Counted from the first letter of the stretch, positions 34,140-45,274 are shown. The stretch is DNA of 64,000 bases from Heligmosomoides polygyrus polygyrus (GCA_947396885.1 OX377205.1:75674969-75738968), one strand, 5' to 3'. The notes: a model not told the origin generated them from the letters alone. Numbers and translations are program-made.

Positions 34140-37100
34140 AGAGAGAGAGCAGCTGTTGAGCCAATATTTCAGCCGGTAAACTGTGCACCACAATAGTTGA
34201 CAGCATCAGAACTTAATACTACTGTTCGACAGCACGTTAAGATTGAAGGACAGTCGAAAGTGGAATAATGTAATCAGTTCTTATGGCGAAGCAGACTCAT
34301 GGGCTACAACAAAGTCCAGGAAAATAACATCTATCGCACCCGTGTCAAAGTTGCCCACACTGTGAAATTCCTTTCATTTCTAAGCCAAAGAGATTAGCAT
34401 GAGCAAAGGAGAGCACAGCATCCAGTAAAGCCTTTATTTTATCAATGCAGGCCTGTTTTCCTATAATATCGGAGTAGTTCAGGTTACGGGAGATCTGACG
34501 GGAAGGATCTACAAGATACTAGATCTACAAGATCTACCTGCAAGATTATGGTGAACAGCGCTAGACTTTCTTGGAAGAAAGTCACTATGTTGACAGAACA
34601 AAGAGCGCTACCATACGCCACATGAACTGCTTAGCAATACTTATTAGAGCTTGAAGCAAACCTAAACCCTGGAAATAAGGAAACCAAGAATGCTCGCTGT
34701 TGCCGGTACATTAGGTATCCTAGGATATACAGCTTATCATTCTCATTTTATCTAATACAGTTTATCATTCTCATTTTATCTACTTTAATGCAAATAAGTG
34801 TAAAAGCACAAGACTTATGAATGACTAAAGAACCTACACGATACACAGAAGATTCTGATCGAGATGCCGATCCATGAATAACGACCGCTCATCCTTCAGA
34901 ATGTATTCGAACACTGTCCACATCATTCGTCGACCACGCTCGTCTATTCGAATCCTTTCGCAAAGGTCAGAAAGACGCTTGGAAGCCAGGAAGTACAACT
35001 GAAACGCTACTAGTAAGAAATATCCTCGAGAATCTGGTCCCAGCGTTGTGCTACGAAAGCTCACTTTACTGAAGAAAGACATTTGTGCACTACACGGTGG
35101 CAGCTGACACTGACTTAGACTACTCTGCTCCAACTCGAATCGCCTGAAAATCTGCCTTGAGTAAAGGGACATGCATAGTGATAAAAGAAAACATACATTC
35201 TCTTTGCAGGAGAAGCACTGGTGGGAGACCTGGGGTTGCCCCATGCCTCTTCACAGGAAGGAACACTATCTGGTTTACGACTCAGCGACGTCCAAAGGGG
35301 GCTATCCTGCGTCCACGCCAACTCCTCCAAAACTCGTTCTTCCAGCTGTAACGATACAAAGGTACATAAACAGCACGAAGCGAATAAGAACCTACAAGCT
35401 CACTCGGTTAAGGTGGCGGGCCATGTCTCTGGTCAAATGCGGCTCGTTTCGAACGATTACTTCAATGATTTTCTGGAAACTCACTGCAGGCAGACCGCAC
35501 ACCTGGAATCACTTGCTGGCTAAAGCCACAGAATGGCATAACCGTGTCTCGTTAGCTGCACAGTAGAAAGTACACAGGCCTATATATGGCCCTTTCCTTC
35601 CACAAGTTTCATACAGTACCAACAGCGCAAAATGAATTCGTGATAATAATAGAAAGAGGGGCGTTACGCAACGCACAGTAATTAACGGCGGCATTACCAC
35701 CACAATTCATTGTATGGCCAAATACGCATTCAAATCGCCTCCAAGACACCCTGTAGAAGTAGGAGGCCGCCTAAACTGGGTCCATGGGCTCGTCGTTAAC
35801 GACGTCATCTATGGGATGCGCCAAGAATTCTACTTCTATGTGAAATAATGGTCGAAACGGCATCTGATCACTCAGTGACTTGAGGTGCCCAGTTAAAGGA
35901 AACTCATTTCCTTATCCTCCCTAAGTAAATCTGGTACCAATTAAGGAGCGTGAAGGAAAGGGCTCGAAGGACTGGTTGGCCTACACAGCACCCAAACCTT
36001 GAATTCGAGATTCGAGGTGCATGTGGCAGCCGGCGTCTTCTTAAACACGTACTGTGACGAGGATACAAACAGTTCCAAATATCCAAACACCACAGAGAAG
36101 GACTACAAGGAAATAGGGAGTTGCACATCTTGTCAGCTAAAACAAGATAGATTGTTAAAGGCGAGAGTGCCACAGAATGCAGAAGGGTTTAAGAATCATG
36201 ATTGTCAAAGGCGGCACCTTTCTATAAGGATTTTGGATTGCTAGACACTCCACCCAATAATACCAATAGTATCTCAAGTTCGGGACGGGAAGAGCCTACC
36301 TCTAAACACCAAGGAAACTCCCGCTCGCTGTCCTGCACGAACAACACCAGTTCCATTGCACAGCAAAACACTGCCGACAGAAACTCCTCCTTCCGCAGCA
36401 AACCCTGGAATACACATGAATATCGGGTGATCGATAACATGGGTCGAATTAGCCATACTTGGGGATCTCGATCCGGATTCTGCTTCCTCTCTCCCAAGAC
36501 TATGTGCTCAACCAGCACGTAGAATAACATCGTCATCGCCTTGCGATGCTCATCCGGAGACTGCGATATAGTGGGATCGACCAATTCCTCCTGACACTCT
36601 GCAGCTACCCTTTCTACAAACCTGGAACGTTCGCATAGTTATCCGAGGTTATTGAATTCATGCGAATGCCTGATAAAGGAGAAACCGACCTCTCTCCGAT
36701 CATGTACGCACTCAGCTCGATCACAGACAACGGGTTATCCTTTGTTTGGAAGCAATAGCGCTGCAGAGCCGATCCTTCAAGCTTGTAATCACTGGGCACA
36801 ATAGCGCTTAGCCGCTGAGCCGACGTCGCATCCGCTTCTGTTTGAACAATCGGACAGAGTGGCCGCAGTTGCTGGGAAGAGATTATATAGCTGAATACAA
36901 CAACATCAGACGGTTATCAGATGTGGACAACAAGGCAGTAAACAAACGTTCTAGCGTCTCCTCTAGAAGGGGAATGCCTTGGCTCGGCGAGCTTCTCCAA
37001 ACAGTTCTGAAAGATCAGTTGTTGTAAAAACAGGATATACGATCACCAACAATTCTATTTTTCTATCTCGTAAAAAATCCTTTCTTCAAGTAGTTTACTG

Positions 37101-40100
37101 AAAAGAAATGAGAAATTCGAATGTGTTAATTTCTAATATAATATATTTGATCTCCTATTCTTATAAATTGAGAAGCTATGGTAATTAACCCCAAGGCACT
37201 TGGCCTCTATGTCAACAGCTGTAACTAATAAGATTCCATTTCTCGGAAAATATCACACTGGGTAGAAAACACACCTGGGTGGACATTGTCAGGAGAAGCT
37301 CAGCATCAGCGAACCTAGTATCGGTAGAACCTCGACGCAGCAGCTCAATAGCCGATGCTAAAACAACGCGTCAGTTAGAACTTTCATGAAGAGATATGCC
37401 TTGAAGTTTTTCGAGCATTTGGATACCTATACAAATTTCAGCTCTATGGAATATGGTACTTGTGGTGAGCAACGTGGATCCAGGGAGGAGGGTCTTAATC
37501 AGTAGAGTCGGAAGCTAGCTACTAGACCTGATATACCTAGCACAAACTGTCCATCGGCAACTGACAATCAAAAGCTGAAATTCTATGGGAGTGTGAAAGG
37601 GGTTGAAAAGCTCTTTTCACTAAACCCAATTCGAAACCAAACCCGATCCGAGATGTGCTGTATGCCGACGTCTCTTACTGACAGAACCACCTTGCATACC
37701 AGTGTAATTCTAAAAATGAAACAAAGAAATGTAGTACAATGAAACTGGACTCACAATCGAAGGCTGGTTCGAAAACGTTAGAAATATCCAAGGGCAAGAA
37801 CATGCGTTCGTCTAGTTCCCCTTTTTTCAGCATCAAGCTACTATACATATCGTTAAGTGAAGAACTGAAATTCGAGATTTTCACAAACACACTGCCACAA
37901 CGAATACTAACCACAAGCGATATGAACCCACATATAGCCTTTGTAATTAGAAGAGATATTTAGATCCTTGTGGTCAATATGAGGCAGAGCACTCTCTCGT
38001 TTTTGGTTAAACCAATGGGTACGAAAATGCTTAGCGTCCAGAAGTACACCGCCAAATGAGCGGCACAACACTTCCAGCACTCGCACACCGTCTTTGCTCT
38101 CCATCATATGATTCACTGGAATCATTGGATCGTTGAGCCATACAGCCATCTCAGCAGACACGAACATACCAGATTCCGGTTCGATATGATTTTCAATATC
38201 GTGAAAGCAGAGATCCTTGTAAACCCATTCAATTATACACAATAGCAGATGAAAAGAAGTTAAGAGATCCTCTGATGGTGTCGATTCTGCAAGGAAAACG
38301 CAAGGCTGCAGTGATCTCTCAAATAATCTTCAACTGATGTTGAAAACGGCAACAACTTACTTTTCATGATTATTAGCATTAGCCAGATTATGGTAAACAA
38401 ATGGTTCGAATCGAACGACTCATCCTGGTCGCTAGGCACAAACTGGAAGAGGCTGCGGAATATGGGCAGCAGCTTCTTGTAGAGCACGACGGAGACACAG
38501 AGCGATGACTGAAATAGTGAAATATTTATGACACCGAAAACATTGAACAAGGAAGAAAAATGAAAGAGTCATTGGCTGAGTGAGGAAGAGAATGGGGAAA
38601 AAGAAAAACGCACGTTCTTTCTTTTAAGGATAAACCGCGTCTTCCACTCTATGTGAGATGGTGATATTCAAAAAATTTTAGTCCATGAAATCTAAGCATA
38701 ATAAGTAATATAATTCTTGGGAGGGGGAGGCTCTAAATGCTAAGGAAGTGCCGAGGGAAACAAAGACTGTACATAATTATTCGACTCTTGTCCTTGCTGC
38801 GCGAACGGTTGTCTCAGAAATCTACCTGCTTTTAAAGCAAACGTACCATCACTGTTGCAACGACTGCTCAAGGGATCGTACTATAGTAGTCGCTCTGGGT
38901 CTAAGGAAAAAGGCAAAACCAAGGTCACGGCCTTGGTGCAATCACGCAAGGTTTAGCTCATTTAAGTGAAAAGTCAGAGCATAACTCGTCATTTGAAAGA
39001 CGGAACGGCAGAACAGAACGAGAAAATTTAGACTAAAATACTAGTTCAGTTCGATACAGGTAGTAACATGTGTCAAGCTCTGTCTGTAGAACAACGACAG
39101 ACGGAGAACGCAGTGCGGAGACTTGAACTCACAGGCACAAACCTCTTGTCTTACCTCAATCCTGTGAGAGTGGTCTGCAATCTTCTTCGATGCAGTGGCG
39201 ATATCTACCCAACGTCGCAACTTGTCGAAAAACTCAACCACACTGAAAGGCAATGCAGTTTAACTATATGGGAGAAAACAACGAGTTCAAATCCTTTTCC
39301 ACTATCCAGCCTACTGCTGACTACTAGTCGCCATCGGAAACAGTCGGAGTAGTCACCAGGGAAGGGTCTCAGGAGTAGGTTTGAACGTGAGAAATGGATA
39401 GTACTACGAGAATCTCCACCATTCATGTAGTAGAAAAACATGTTTCGTTTTTGCTGAGTCCTTGAACCAAAAGAGCTACTGGCCCTCGAAAGTGGGGAAG
39501 GTGCTCCACCAGATGTTCGACTCTCGTGCTATGCACTAATTTTGCATTTTTTCATAACCGCTGCCTCCTTCACCACTTTGCTTCCTACACATCTCCTACA
39601 CACTTATTTCACTCTAAATTGTCAAAGGGGTCAGATTCGTGATTAACACCTCAGATTCGTGATTAGCACTCCATGACTACGAAAGCCCGAGTTACCCGTA
39701 CCTGCTATAACCTGTCGTAATCGGCATAAATTTCAAAAGCGGATGTCAGATTCGTGATCAGCACCCCAGCTAACCCCTTGCAGAGGTTTAGGAAAAAATT
39801 CAACCTCTCCTCCACCTCTGGAGTCGTGAAAGTACAACAGTGCGTTGATGGTGGTTTCAATCAGCTTACTTCCTACACATCTACTTCACTCTAAATTCTC
39901 AAATAAGGGTTTACTTTGAGATCTGCTTCACTCAGTTCTTTCACTTTCTGTATTATACGTTTTGTGTTTCTCAGCGAATGTTAAACAGTGACCTTACAAC
40001 AGGTACGGGTTACAGCAGGTACGGATGACTAGGGCTGTCGAGGTCATAATCCCGATTCTTCGCAAACTTCTCCCAGATGGGTCATTTGGGGTGCTGATCA

Positions 40101-42489
40101 CGAATCTGACATTCGTTTTTGAAATTTCGGCTGATTACGGCAGGTTACTGCAGGTACGAGTGATTAGGCAGTCGAGGTCATGGGATGTTGATCACGAATC
40201 TCACCCTTTTGACAATTTAAAGTGAAATAAATATGTGGAAGATGTGTAGGAAGCAAATTGGTGAAGGAGGCAGCAGTTATGAAAAAATGCAAAAATAGTG
40301 CATACCACAGGAGTCGAACATCTGGTCTAGCATCTTTGAAGCAGCCCCGTACCATGCTGAGCCACCGACTCGCTTGCTGTTGATTCTTCCGCGGCGTCCA
40401 ATACAACATCACGCGCGCTCGTATGCACGTGGGCACGTGCTGCCCGTGTGCTACTGTACGCCCGCCTTGGAGGGCCCGTAGCTCTTTTGGTACAAGGACT
40501 CAGCAAAAACAAAGCATGGTTTTCTGCTATATGAAGGGTGAAGAGTGTCGCAGTACTACCCATTTCCCCCCTTCGCACCTACGCCTGAGACCCTTCCCTG
40601 GTCAGATTTTCAAGAATATGATTCAGGGTTTTAAACCAGAAAAAGGGAGCGTAGAAATGAAAGTGCAGTAAAAATTTTAAAAAATCCGAGGAATTTCAAG
40701 TACCTGACGCCACATATCTTCAAAATCGTGTGCATAGAATAGGGGAAGGGGCGCTGATGAAACTTCTCCGTCTCCATCATCACACAGTAAAACGCACAAG
40801 CAACATATGCAATAGTTTCATCCTGAAACGCAAGAGTAGTCCACATATTCCGGTGCAAAGCCAAAAGATCAGCTTAAACAACAAACAGCTTCAAGATGTT
40901 GTTTCTACGCTTTCTAAATATTATAACATCATTTCGGAAACTAAATAGCCCGGTCGATCGTTCGAAACGCTTCCTCCACGTCGATAGGAACTACGCGACT
41001 CAGCACCAAGCGGAAACCAGAAAACGATAAGGGGTGGCGTAGTTGGGTACGTATTCTAATATCCTCTTGTTCTTACCATATACCATGTGCTATGCCTTAC
41101 ATGACGTTTTGTGTTGTAAGAAACCAAAAAATAAGGCAGCACTGTTGTGTTCTGCAGCTGTGGTGAACTGATATAGACCATTTCCGACGTAATTGGACAT
41201 ACGTGTGCCTTCCTACCAAGGGGAATATCCACTGAATACATGATCACCTCCCATCCCCCGAGCCTACGACAAGTCTAGTAGACACCACGGGGCTAGAAGG
41301 CTTGCTTGATCTGAGCCCGACCCGAACAACATCGAATCGAAGTGCACACGACAGCCTACGCCTCCTCCTACTGCGCTACTAAGCGCAGTGACAAGCACCA
41401 CACTTAAAAAGAGCCTTCGTAAGAATTACAACGCCGTCTATATCTGATTGTTCGCACTGGAACAATTGGATTCCTCAACTATGATAGAGATTGGAAACTT
41501 AGTTGCACCACAGTCCCACAAATGAGAGAATAAGAATAAATGTCGAATTTAGTCAATCCTTTGCGGGATGCGCTACGCACTCAGCCTACGAGGTATCAGG
41601 GATGCAATTTGAGTGCGTACTTGGTCTATACAATGACTTGGGCAAATGTGTAGGATCTAGAACTTACAACCTCAGAGTAAACCACTAAAGCCGTCTAAAT
41701 TGCGCTACCACGAGCCCTCACTCCGTGATGGCAATCGTATACCGTCGGGTGTCTATGCAGAAGCCAAAGCAAGCTAAGAGAAACTCACGTCCAAATCGAC
41801 CTTATCGAGCATCGTGCACACCTGTGTCCAAACACCCTCCTTGAGTTCGTCGGACATACCGGGATCAATTGCGGAGCACACATGGAGGAAGCCTTCGTCG
41901 GGTGGTCCAATCTGGTGAAACTTCACTATGGCGAAGCATTTCGAAAGAATAAAAACAAAACAACATAACGCGTACCTCCTGCGTGTACTCCAGGACTTCG
42001 TCACTGACACCGACATCACCTTCATCGACTATCTGAGAATGAAGTCTTAAGCACATAGAACAACGAACAATGAACAGTTGCTTCACAAAACTAGAATATT
42101 CCATGGGACTCTTAAGGATCAGTGCTACTCGGAAGCGATCATTGGATGTTCTGCTTCGCCGTCCCCTTCCTGAACTGTATCTGAAGCTGCATACTGCAGC
42201 TGCCCATACTATGGGATCACTCGGGGAAACTCGAAGAGAGCGATCTAATCGGGTATGTATGATGTTATTAACATTCTCATGCCACCCCACTCTCGACTAG
42301 GATTGATCCGCCTATAATTTTGATATTTTACTGGCATGAAATGTGACGAAAATGGAGGCATGGTTCTCTTGATACTACGAACTCTAACCTCAAAGTGTTC
42401 TGCGACTGTTTTCAGCTGATGCCCTTCCTCGAGAGACTCCTCAATCTCAGCCTCCTCCATCGCATCCGAGAGGGCTGTTGCGCTTCTCC
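24707..42489 (-). CDS. lin-35: LIN-35/retinoblastoma-family pocket protein gene, 20 exons
   Basis: Pocket proteins bind E2F/DP and LxCxE proteins in the nucleus and repress cell-cycle genes; in C. elegans LIN-35 acts in the DREAM complex. Coding exons, high to low: 42460-42389, 42032-41976, 41911-41789, 40822-40704, 39242-39155, 38508-38361, 38286-37932, 37864-37755, 37357-37275, 36871-36690, 36621-36459, 36404-36300, 35502-35404, 35345-35197, 35143-35065, 34998-34838, 25433-25314, 25247-25017, 24946-24832, 24733-24707. All have GT/AG edges. Phases join into 2586 bp (861 codons plus stop) without an internal stop, against roughly 960 residues in C. elegans from memory. The weakest joins are the exon 7 donor (GTGGGT at 37931), the exon 18 acceptor (25247 or 25268) and the very short last exon. 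An AG at 42491-42490, 29 nt before the ATG, could be an SL1 trans-splice acceptor. The family assignment is firm from pockets A and B; I infer a functional gene. Confidence 0.88.
26030..26547 (+). pseudogene. LINE RT C-terminal tail in lin-35 intron 16
   Basis: Frames read [20 protein letters not shown], then [20 protein letters not shown] and [20 protein letters not shown], the usual tail of CR1-like reverse transcriptases, ending at a stop at 26545. Frameshifted and 5'-truncated. Confidence 0.65.
26968..27807. mobile_element. TIR DNA element of the GAATTGGACAC family, complete copy
   Basis: Starts ACCATTTTCACTTCGAATTG and ends with the inverse (ATGTCCAATTCGACGTGAAA). The AT-rich interior has no convincing ORF. 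It shares internal blocks with the copies at 14072 and 46729 (for example a TTTTTATTYGAT block). Confidence 0.65.
27815..27925 (-). repeat. SINE head beside TIR element
   Basis: The minus strand reads CACGTGGTAGCGCGATAGGA and a diverged B box (CAGGTTCTTGATAAGG). Confidence 0.45.
28009..28470. mobile_element. Short mariner-type MITE in lin-35 intron 16
   Basis: The left end TTAGGTTGATAAGAAAGTAT recurs inverted, with differences, at 28443-28470 (ACTTTCCTTACAAGTTA). A 134-codon minus-strand frame inside has no recognisable transposase motifs. Confidence 0.5.
28558..28860 (+). pseudogene. Second LINE RT tail fragment in lin-35 intron 16
   Basis: [20 protein letters not shown] then [13 protein letters not shown] aligns with the tail at 26030-26547 ([19 protein letters not shown]). 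The fragment runs directly into a TTCGAA satellite array. Confidence 0.55.
28852..29154. repeat. TTCGAA-rich 42-bp satellite, array A
   Basis: About six 42-bp units containing AAAATTCGAAAATATTCATT and ATTCGAATATTCG, separated by GAGGCCC-like linkers. The linkers run GATGAGGCC, GCTGAGGCC, GGTGAGGTC and then start again, so a trimer of units seems to repeat. 42 is 14 codons, which creates open frames on both strands. RTE-A abuts it. Confidence 0.9.
29168..32531 (+). mobile_element. Full-length but inactive RTE-clade retrotransposon (RTE-A)
   Basis: Flanked by a perfect 13-bp target duplication (TACTGAGATAGAC at 29155-29167 and 32532-32544). About 500 bp of 5' UTR precede an endonuclease-reverse transcriptase frame. 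The 3' end carries short GGTGATA repeats, as in RTE elements. It lies antisense in lin-35 intron 16 and directly abuts a TTCGAA satellite array. Confidence 0.88.
29669..32522 (+). pseudogene. RTE-A endonuclease/reverse transcriptase, multiply frameshifted
   Basis: The APE-type endonuclease shows TYNARTL, LTETRRH, AYAPTS and GDFNAKIG in 29669-30310, and the final SDHR-type motif (GSDHRLL) in another frame near 30380. The RT occupies 30521-31822 with [39 protein letters not shown] and FADD. The C-terminal part ([21 protein letters not shown]) follows in other frames. I count at least four frame changes (about 30315, 30435, 31810, 31920) and a stop at 32232. Family assignment is by motif order. 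Confidence 0.88.
32693..33026 (+). pseudogene. pen-2: SL1-tagged retropseudogene of pen-2 (presenilin enhancer 2)
   Basis: PEN-2 is the small two-helix subunit of gamma-secretase. From the ATG at 32722 the frame reads [19 protein letters not shown], then [13 protein letters not shown], the conserved N-terminus. Three frameshifts follow (near 32832, 32875 and 32910) with frame fragments EAFFDRN, RKYV, and then [20 protein letters not shown] and [14 protein letters not shown] before a stop at 33024. This order and spacing cover the whole family length of about 100 residues without introns. Bases 32693-32708 match the first 16 nt of SL1 at 15 positions (the first G is T); the last six leader bases have decayed. 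No A-tail is recognisable. It lies antisense in lin-35 intron 16, just downstream of an RTE element. Confidence 0.8.
33483..33862. repeat. TTCGAA-rich 42-bp satellite, array B
   Basis: Same unit and same leader (CTTCGGACCGAATCGAATAA) as array A, about seven units with more uniform GATGAGGCCC linkers. Located between the pen-2 retropseudogene and an AT microsatellite. Confidence 0.9.
34069..34137. repeat. AT dinucleotide microsatellite
   Basis: An uninterrupted AT tract of about 69 bp, followed by a short GA run. Confidence 0.98.
34838..35345 (-). CDS. lin-35: lin-35 exons 14-16: A-B spacer and first half of pocket B
   Basis: Exon 14 ends pocket A with [13 protein letters not shown] and runs into a short Ser/Pro spacer, ending PTSASPAKR. 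Exons 15 and 16 give FFSK then [16 protein letters not shown], the pocket B helix that lines the LxCxE groove. [10 protein letters not shown] and the invariant [10 protein letters not shown] follow. The exon 16 donor is taken at GTAGGT (34837-34832): only this choice joins in phase to the exon at 25433 and keeps the family spacing between RHLDQ and the IMxxYRxQP motif. The coding sequence then stops for 9.4 kb. Confidence 0.88.
35404..36871 (-). CDS. lin-35: lin-35 exons 10-13: pocket A
   Basis: Exon 10 begins with [19 protein letters not shown], the start of the A pocket (TPVxTATxSVxRLxxIV in relatives). Exon 11 reads [17 protein letters not shown]. Exon 12 reads [17 protein letters not shown] and then FPWCLE, the most conserved A-pocket signature. 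Exon 13 supplies [19 protein letters not shown], matching FYKVIEVVIRSEEGLSRDM of p107. The 54-nt intron between exons 11 and 12 (36405-36458) is a multiple of three and open, so it could be mistaken for coding sequence. Removing it restores the family alignment. Confidence 0.9.
35700..36030. repeat. tRNA-derived SINE pieces in a lin-35 intron
   Basis: ATTCATTGTATGGCCAAATACG at 35707 and GTAGAAGTAG match the SINE body in plus orientation. At 35915-36020 a head part lies on the minus strand (GGTACCAATTAAGG, GGTTGGCC). Confidence 0.5.
37755..42460 (-). CDS. lin-35: lin-35 exons 1-8: N-terminal cyclin-like domain
   Basis: Exons 1 and 2 give an acidic start ([13 protein letters not shown]). Exon 3 reads [20 protein letters not shown], the usual N-terminal pocket-protein helix. 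Exon 4 contains [11 protein letters not shown], matching the LACALYVAC stretch of p107/p130. Exon 5 has [15 protein letters not shown]. Exon 6 has [13 protein letters not shown], and exon 7 has [19 protein letters not shown] followed by [19 protein letters not shown], both diagnostic of the RB N-terminal domain. Exon 8 has [12 protein letters not shown], like the GDFDERIFL of p107. Intron 4 (39243-40703) holds a fold-back DNA element. The exon 7 donor is uncertain because no GTAAGT-like site gives the right phase. Confidence 0.85.
39356..40601. mobile_element. Long-TIR element in lin-35 intron 4
   Basis: The left end CCAGGGAAGGGTCTCAGGAG is mirrored at the right end (CTGAGACCCTTCCCTGG). The inverted arms extend several hundred bases, including TTTGCATTTTTTCATAAC (39541) against its inverse (40277). 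No transposase frame. Confidence 0.75.
41310..41720 (-). repeat. Two SINE heads in lin-35 intron 3
   Basis: On the minus strand, TAGTAGCGCAGTAGGAGGAG with GTTGTTCGGGTCGGGCTC (around 41400-41305), and CGTGGTAGCGCAATTTAGAC with GGTTGTAAGTTCTAGATCC (around 41713-41650). Both have A/B-box spacing. Confidence 0.5.
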
Positions 42490-42841
42490 CTGATTAGAGA
42501 GACACCTACAAATGACTCCTTATGATGCTAGTCTAGTAGTGCCACACATTATAAACGACAAATCCATGGGAATACTCTCCCCGTCTGTTCTGACGCAATA
42601 TGGGAAAAAAGTCGGTCGATTTAATAACTGATGGCAACGAACAATTTAAGAAATGTTAGATGCAATCCTTAAACTGAATCCAAGACATCTCAGATACACT
42701 CTCACAACACGAAGGCAGCTGAGAAAAACGTGAAAATCAAGGCGAAGCTCTTCAAGAAAGCTCGCCCGCGACTAATCCTCCAACGGAGCGATAAGCTGTC
42801 AGTCAGATAGGATGCGCTTTTCCTGTAGTCGATGTGAATGT

Positions 42842-42956
42842 CACGAGATTTGGAGAAAAAGAGGAAAGACGAAGCCGACCCTATCAGCGCCTTTCATACA
42901 ATGAAAGGCGCTGATAGGGTCGGCTTCACTTTTCCTCTTTTTCTCCAAATCTCTGT
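42842..42956. repeat. Near-perfect 55-bp hairpin
   Basis: GAGATTTGGAGAAAAAGAGG at the left pairs with its inverse at the right, and GAAGCCGACCCTATCAGCGC with its inverse nearer the centre. The loop is a few bases and mismatches are very few. It lies about 350 bp upstream of the lin-35 start. Likely a recent MITE; a dsRNA source is possible. Confidence 0.85.
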
Positions 42957-42989
42957 GGATCCTGCTAGCGCATCTTCGCGTTGTTGGGG

Positions 42990-44640
42990 GGTTCTCTTCG
43001 TGTTTTTTTTTTTTCAAATGAGTGGGCATAGCTCTTAAAAAACGCATACCATTCTCATGATTTGGAGACGGACTTTGGTCTTTCAGCGTGTTGGACACTG
43101 ATAGCTGAACCACTGATACCTGTCGGGTTCTGTCCATAAACTACTTATAAAGTTGTTTTCAGTGAAATGTGTAATCCCAAGTTTGAACCTTCCACCGTAC
43201 TCCATATCCTTCCACTCACAACCCTCTACAAGATCAAAAACACGCGAAAGGAGCCCGAAATTGGAAGCTACAATCAACCATTGACTGATGAATGAACGTC
43301 GGCATATTCCCATTTCTTGCTACCCCAAGAGACTCTCAGCTGTTCAAGTTATCGTTAGTGAACCGTTGTACTACTGCCAGACAGGCAGTCGAACACCACA
43401 GCAACGACAACTGGAACACTGGTCCATGTGTTTAGGTAGGCGGATGTGCTTTATTGAAGGGATCGGACTGATCAGAAGCTGTTGGGCAATTTGCTGACTC
43501 TTGTATACAGTGGGAATGACTCGAGGGAGAGTGGTAACGATCCCCTTGTGATCTGTTAACATCTATTTCGATCAAAAACAGCAGAGTAGCACCTACATCA
43601 GGAGTCGTTCATAGCACTAGTAAGGCATCACCGTAGTCAAAAATTCGCATTTTATGCAGACAATCCCTCAATACATAGGATCAAACAATCAGAAAACATT
43701 CCGATTGCGCCATAAGTGTTGTGTTCTAAAATAACTGTTTCGACACTTTTGAAGACGTACATCACACTTGCATTCTTCGAGTGTTTGATAAACTTACAAC
43801 CGAAAAAAAACGTCTGAGTTGTCCACCGTAGTTTCAGAGAGAAATTCAGGGAAATCGTCACGGAACTGAGTTGCCTATCCCTCTGCTAATCAGTCGCTGC
43901 AGCTAGTGAGATTTGCTTGCGTGCTTCTCCGGCGCAAATAGGGTCGGGGGAGGGCCTTCTGATGGGCAGAAAATCCCATAGAGCGTCGTAGCGTCGTCAA
44001 TGTCCTTTATTCCTGGCTCCAACGTATAAGGGCGTTCCATGGTTAATAAAAACCATGTTTGATTCGCGCGGCTGTGGGCGTTACACCCCGGACAACTCGG
44101 ACGGTTTTTTTTCGGTTGTAAGTGTATCGGCGAGTCATTCTTCGTCGGACTGTTAGGGTTCAACACTCAGATTTTTCGCGTCTTAAGATCAGCTTAGTGT
44201 GGCCTCGAAATAAATTATTCGCAGAGCAACGTAATGTTTTCTAAAACACCCTGGTAGACACAGTTCGATCCCCCTCAACACTGGCGGCGGCCCATTTATG
44301 CGAATAGACTTCTATCGAAGCTGACAGTTTGATGCATAAGGTCCTCGCAAAAGAGCTTCTCTAATGCAGTCGTTGTTTGAGGCTTTTTAGAACCTTAATT
44401 ATCCTCAACACTCTCACCGGCTGGAATGAACCGAAGAAACCAAATGAGGGACATTGCCGACACGGCCAGACAAGCTTCCAATTACAATTGCATAGTAATA
44501 TGACCACGGCACTTCTAGTGATGATATAAAGCGCTGCTTTCTTTTCATTCGATGTTAAAGCGCACAAACATGTGCAATATAAAGAGTAAAAATAAAATAG
44601 CTACGATGACCTACCAGACCACAGACCTCGAAAGGTCCTA
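42990..44640. other. Upstream of lin-35, no gene recognised
   Basis: Short frames on both strands, none with domain or splice support. The stretch includes the weak leader-like sequence at 43168 that I rejected. Confidence 0.35.
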
Positions 44641-44905
44641 ATCAGGGGCCAAATTCATCAACGTCTTACCGCCCTCTAACGGGGAAAATACCGCCAAGTC
44701 CCCTGGGCCAGATTCATCAACTATACCGCCGGTATCACCTCACTGCGGATTCACCATGTCGGTCTACCTAGTAACAAATACAGACAGATACAAAGACATA
44801 TAACTAGATATCGACGACCAATAAGCGGTTGCGGTATATGTCGCGTAGGTGAGCAGCACTTGGTGGGTGGAAACGCCTGAACCAATTAGACCGCATTAAA
44901 GGGGC

Positions 44906-44967
44906 ATGCCGTTCAGAGAGAGCGTACTCAGTTGGTATGCCGTTCAGAGAGAGCGTACTCAGTTGGT
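44906..44967. repeat. 31-bp direct duplication
   Basis: ATGCCGTTCAGAGAGAGCGT plus ACTCAGTTGGT occurs twice in tandem without change. Confidence 0.95.
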
Positions 44968-45103
44968 ACCCCAATGCGCTGGCATGTGTTCGGGCTGTGC
45001 TCTGACTGGTTATTATTGGCTGGTGCTCTCACCTACCAATGCTGCTCACCCACCCATGTACCGCGGTGATAAATTGGCCCCTGATATGACATCCATCAGC
45101 ATC

Positions 45104-45274
45104 AGAAGCCAGATTCATCAACGACTTATAGAGATTTAACGGAGAAATTACAGCCCAAATTCCTAATAACGCCAACATTGCACCATATCGCCAGTTGAAA
45201 AGCCGGTTAATTCAGGAATTTCGGCTGTAATTTCTTCGTTAAATCTCTGTAAGTCGTTGATGAATCTGGCCCCA
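45104..45274. mobile_element. GGATTCATCAACGACTTA-family MITE
   Basis: Palindrome with GCCAGATTCATCAACGACTT and its inverse. The arms pair through CGGAGAAATTACAGC. Degraded relatives lie at 44645-44755 and 45276-45335. Confidence 0.8.

Larger units (their letters stand above)
25434..34837 (-). other. lin-35 intron 16, a 9.4-kb transposon refuge
   Basis: All other lin-35 introns I could measure are about 50 nt to 1.5 kb. This one contains, from high to low coordinates, an AT microsatellite, a 42-bp satellite array, a pen-2 retropseudogene, an RTE retrotransposon, a second satellite array, two LINE tail fragments, a mariner-type MITE, SINE pieces and a TIR DNA element. No coding sequence on the minus strand within it resembles a pocket protein. 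Confidence 0.75.

Noticed and set aside
43168..43186. SL1-like sequence ending CCCAAGTTTGAA
   Set aside because: Only the last 11 leader bases match cleanly, and no recognisable protein follows in any frame. Chance is likely.
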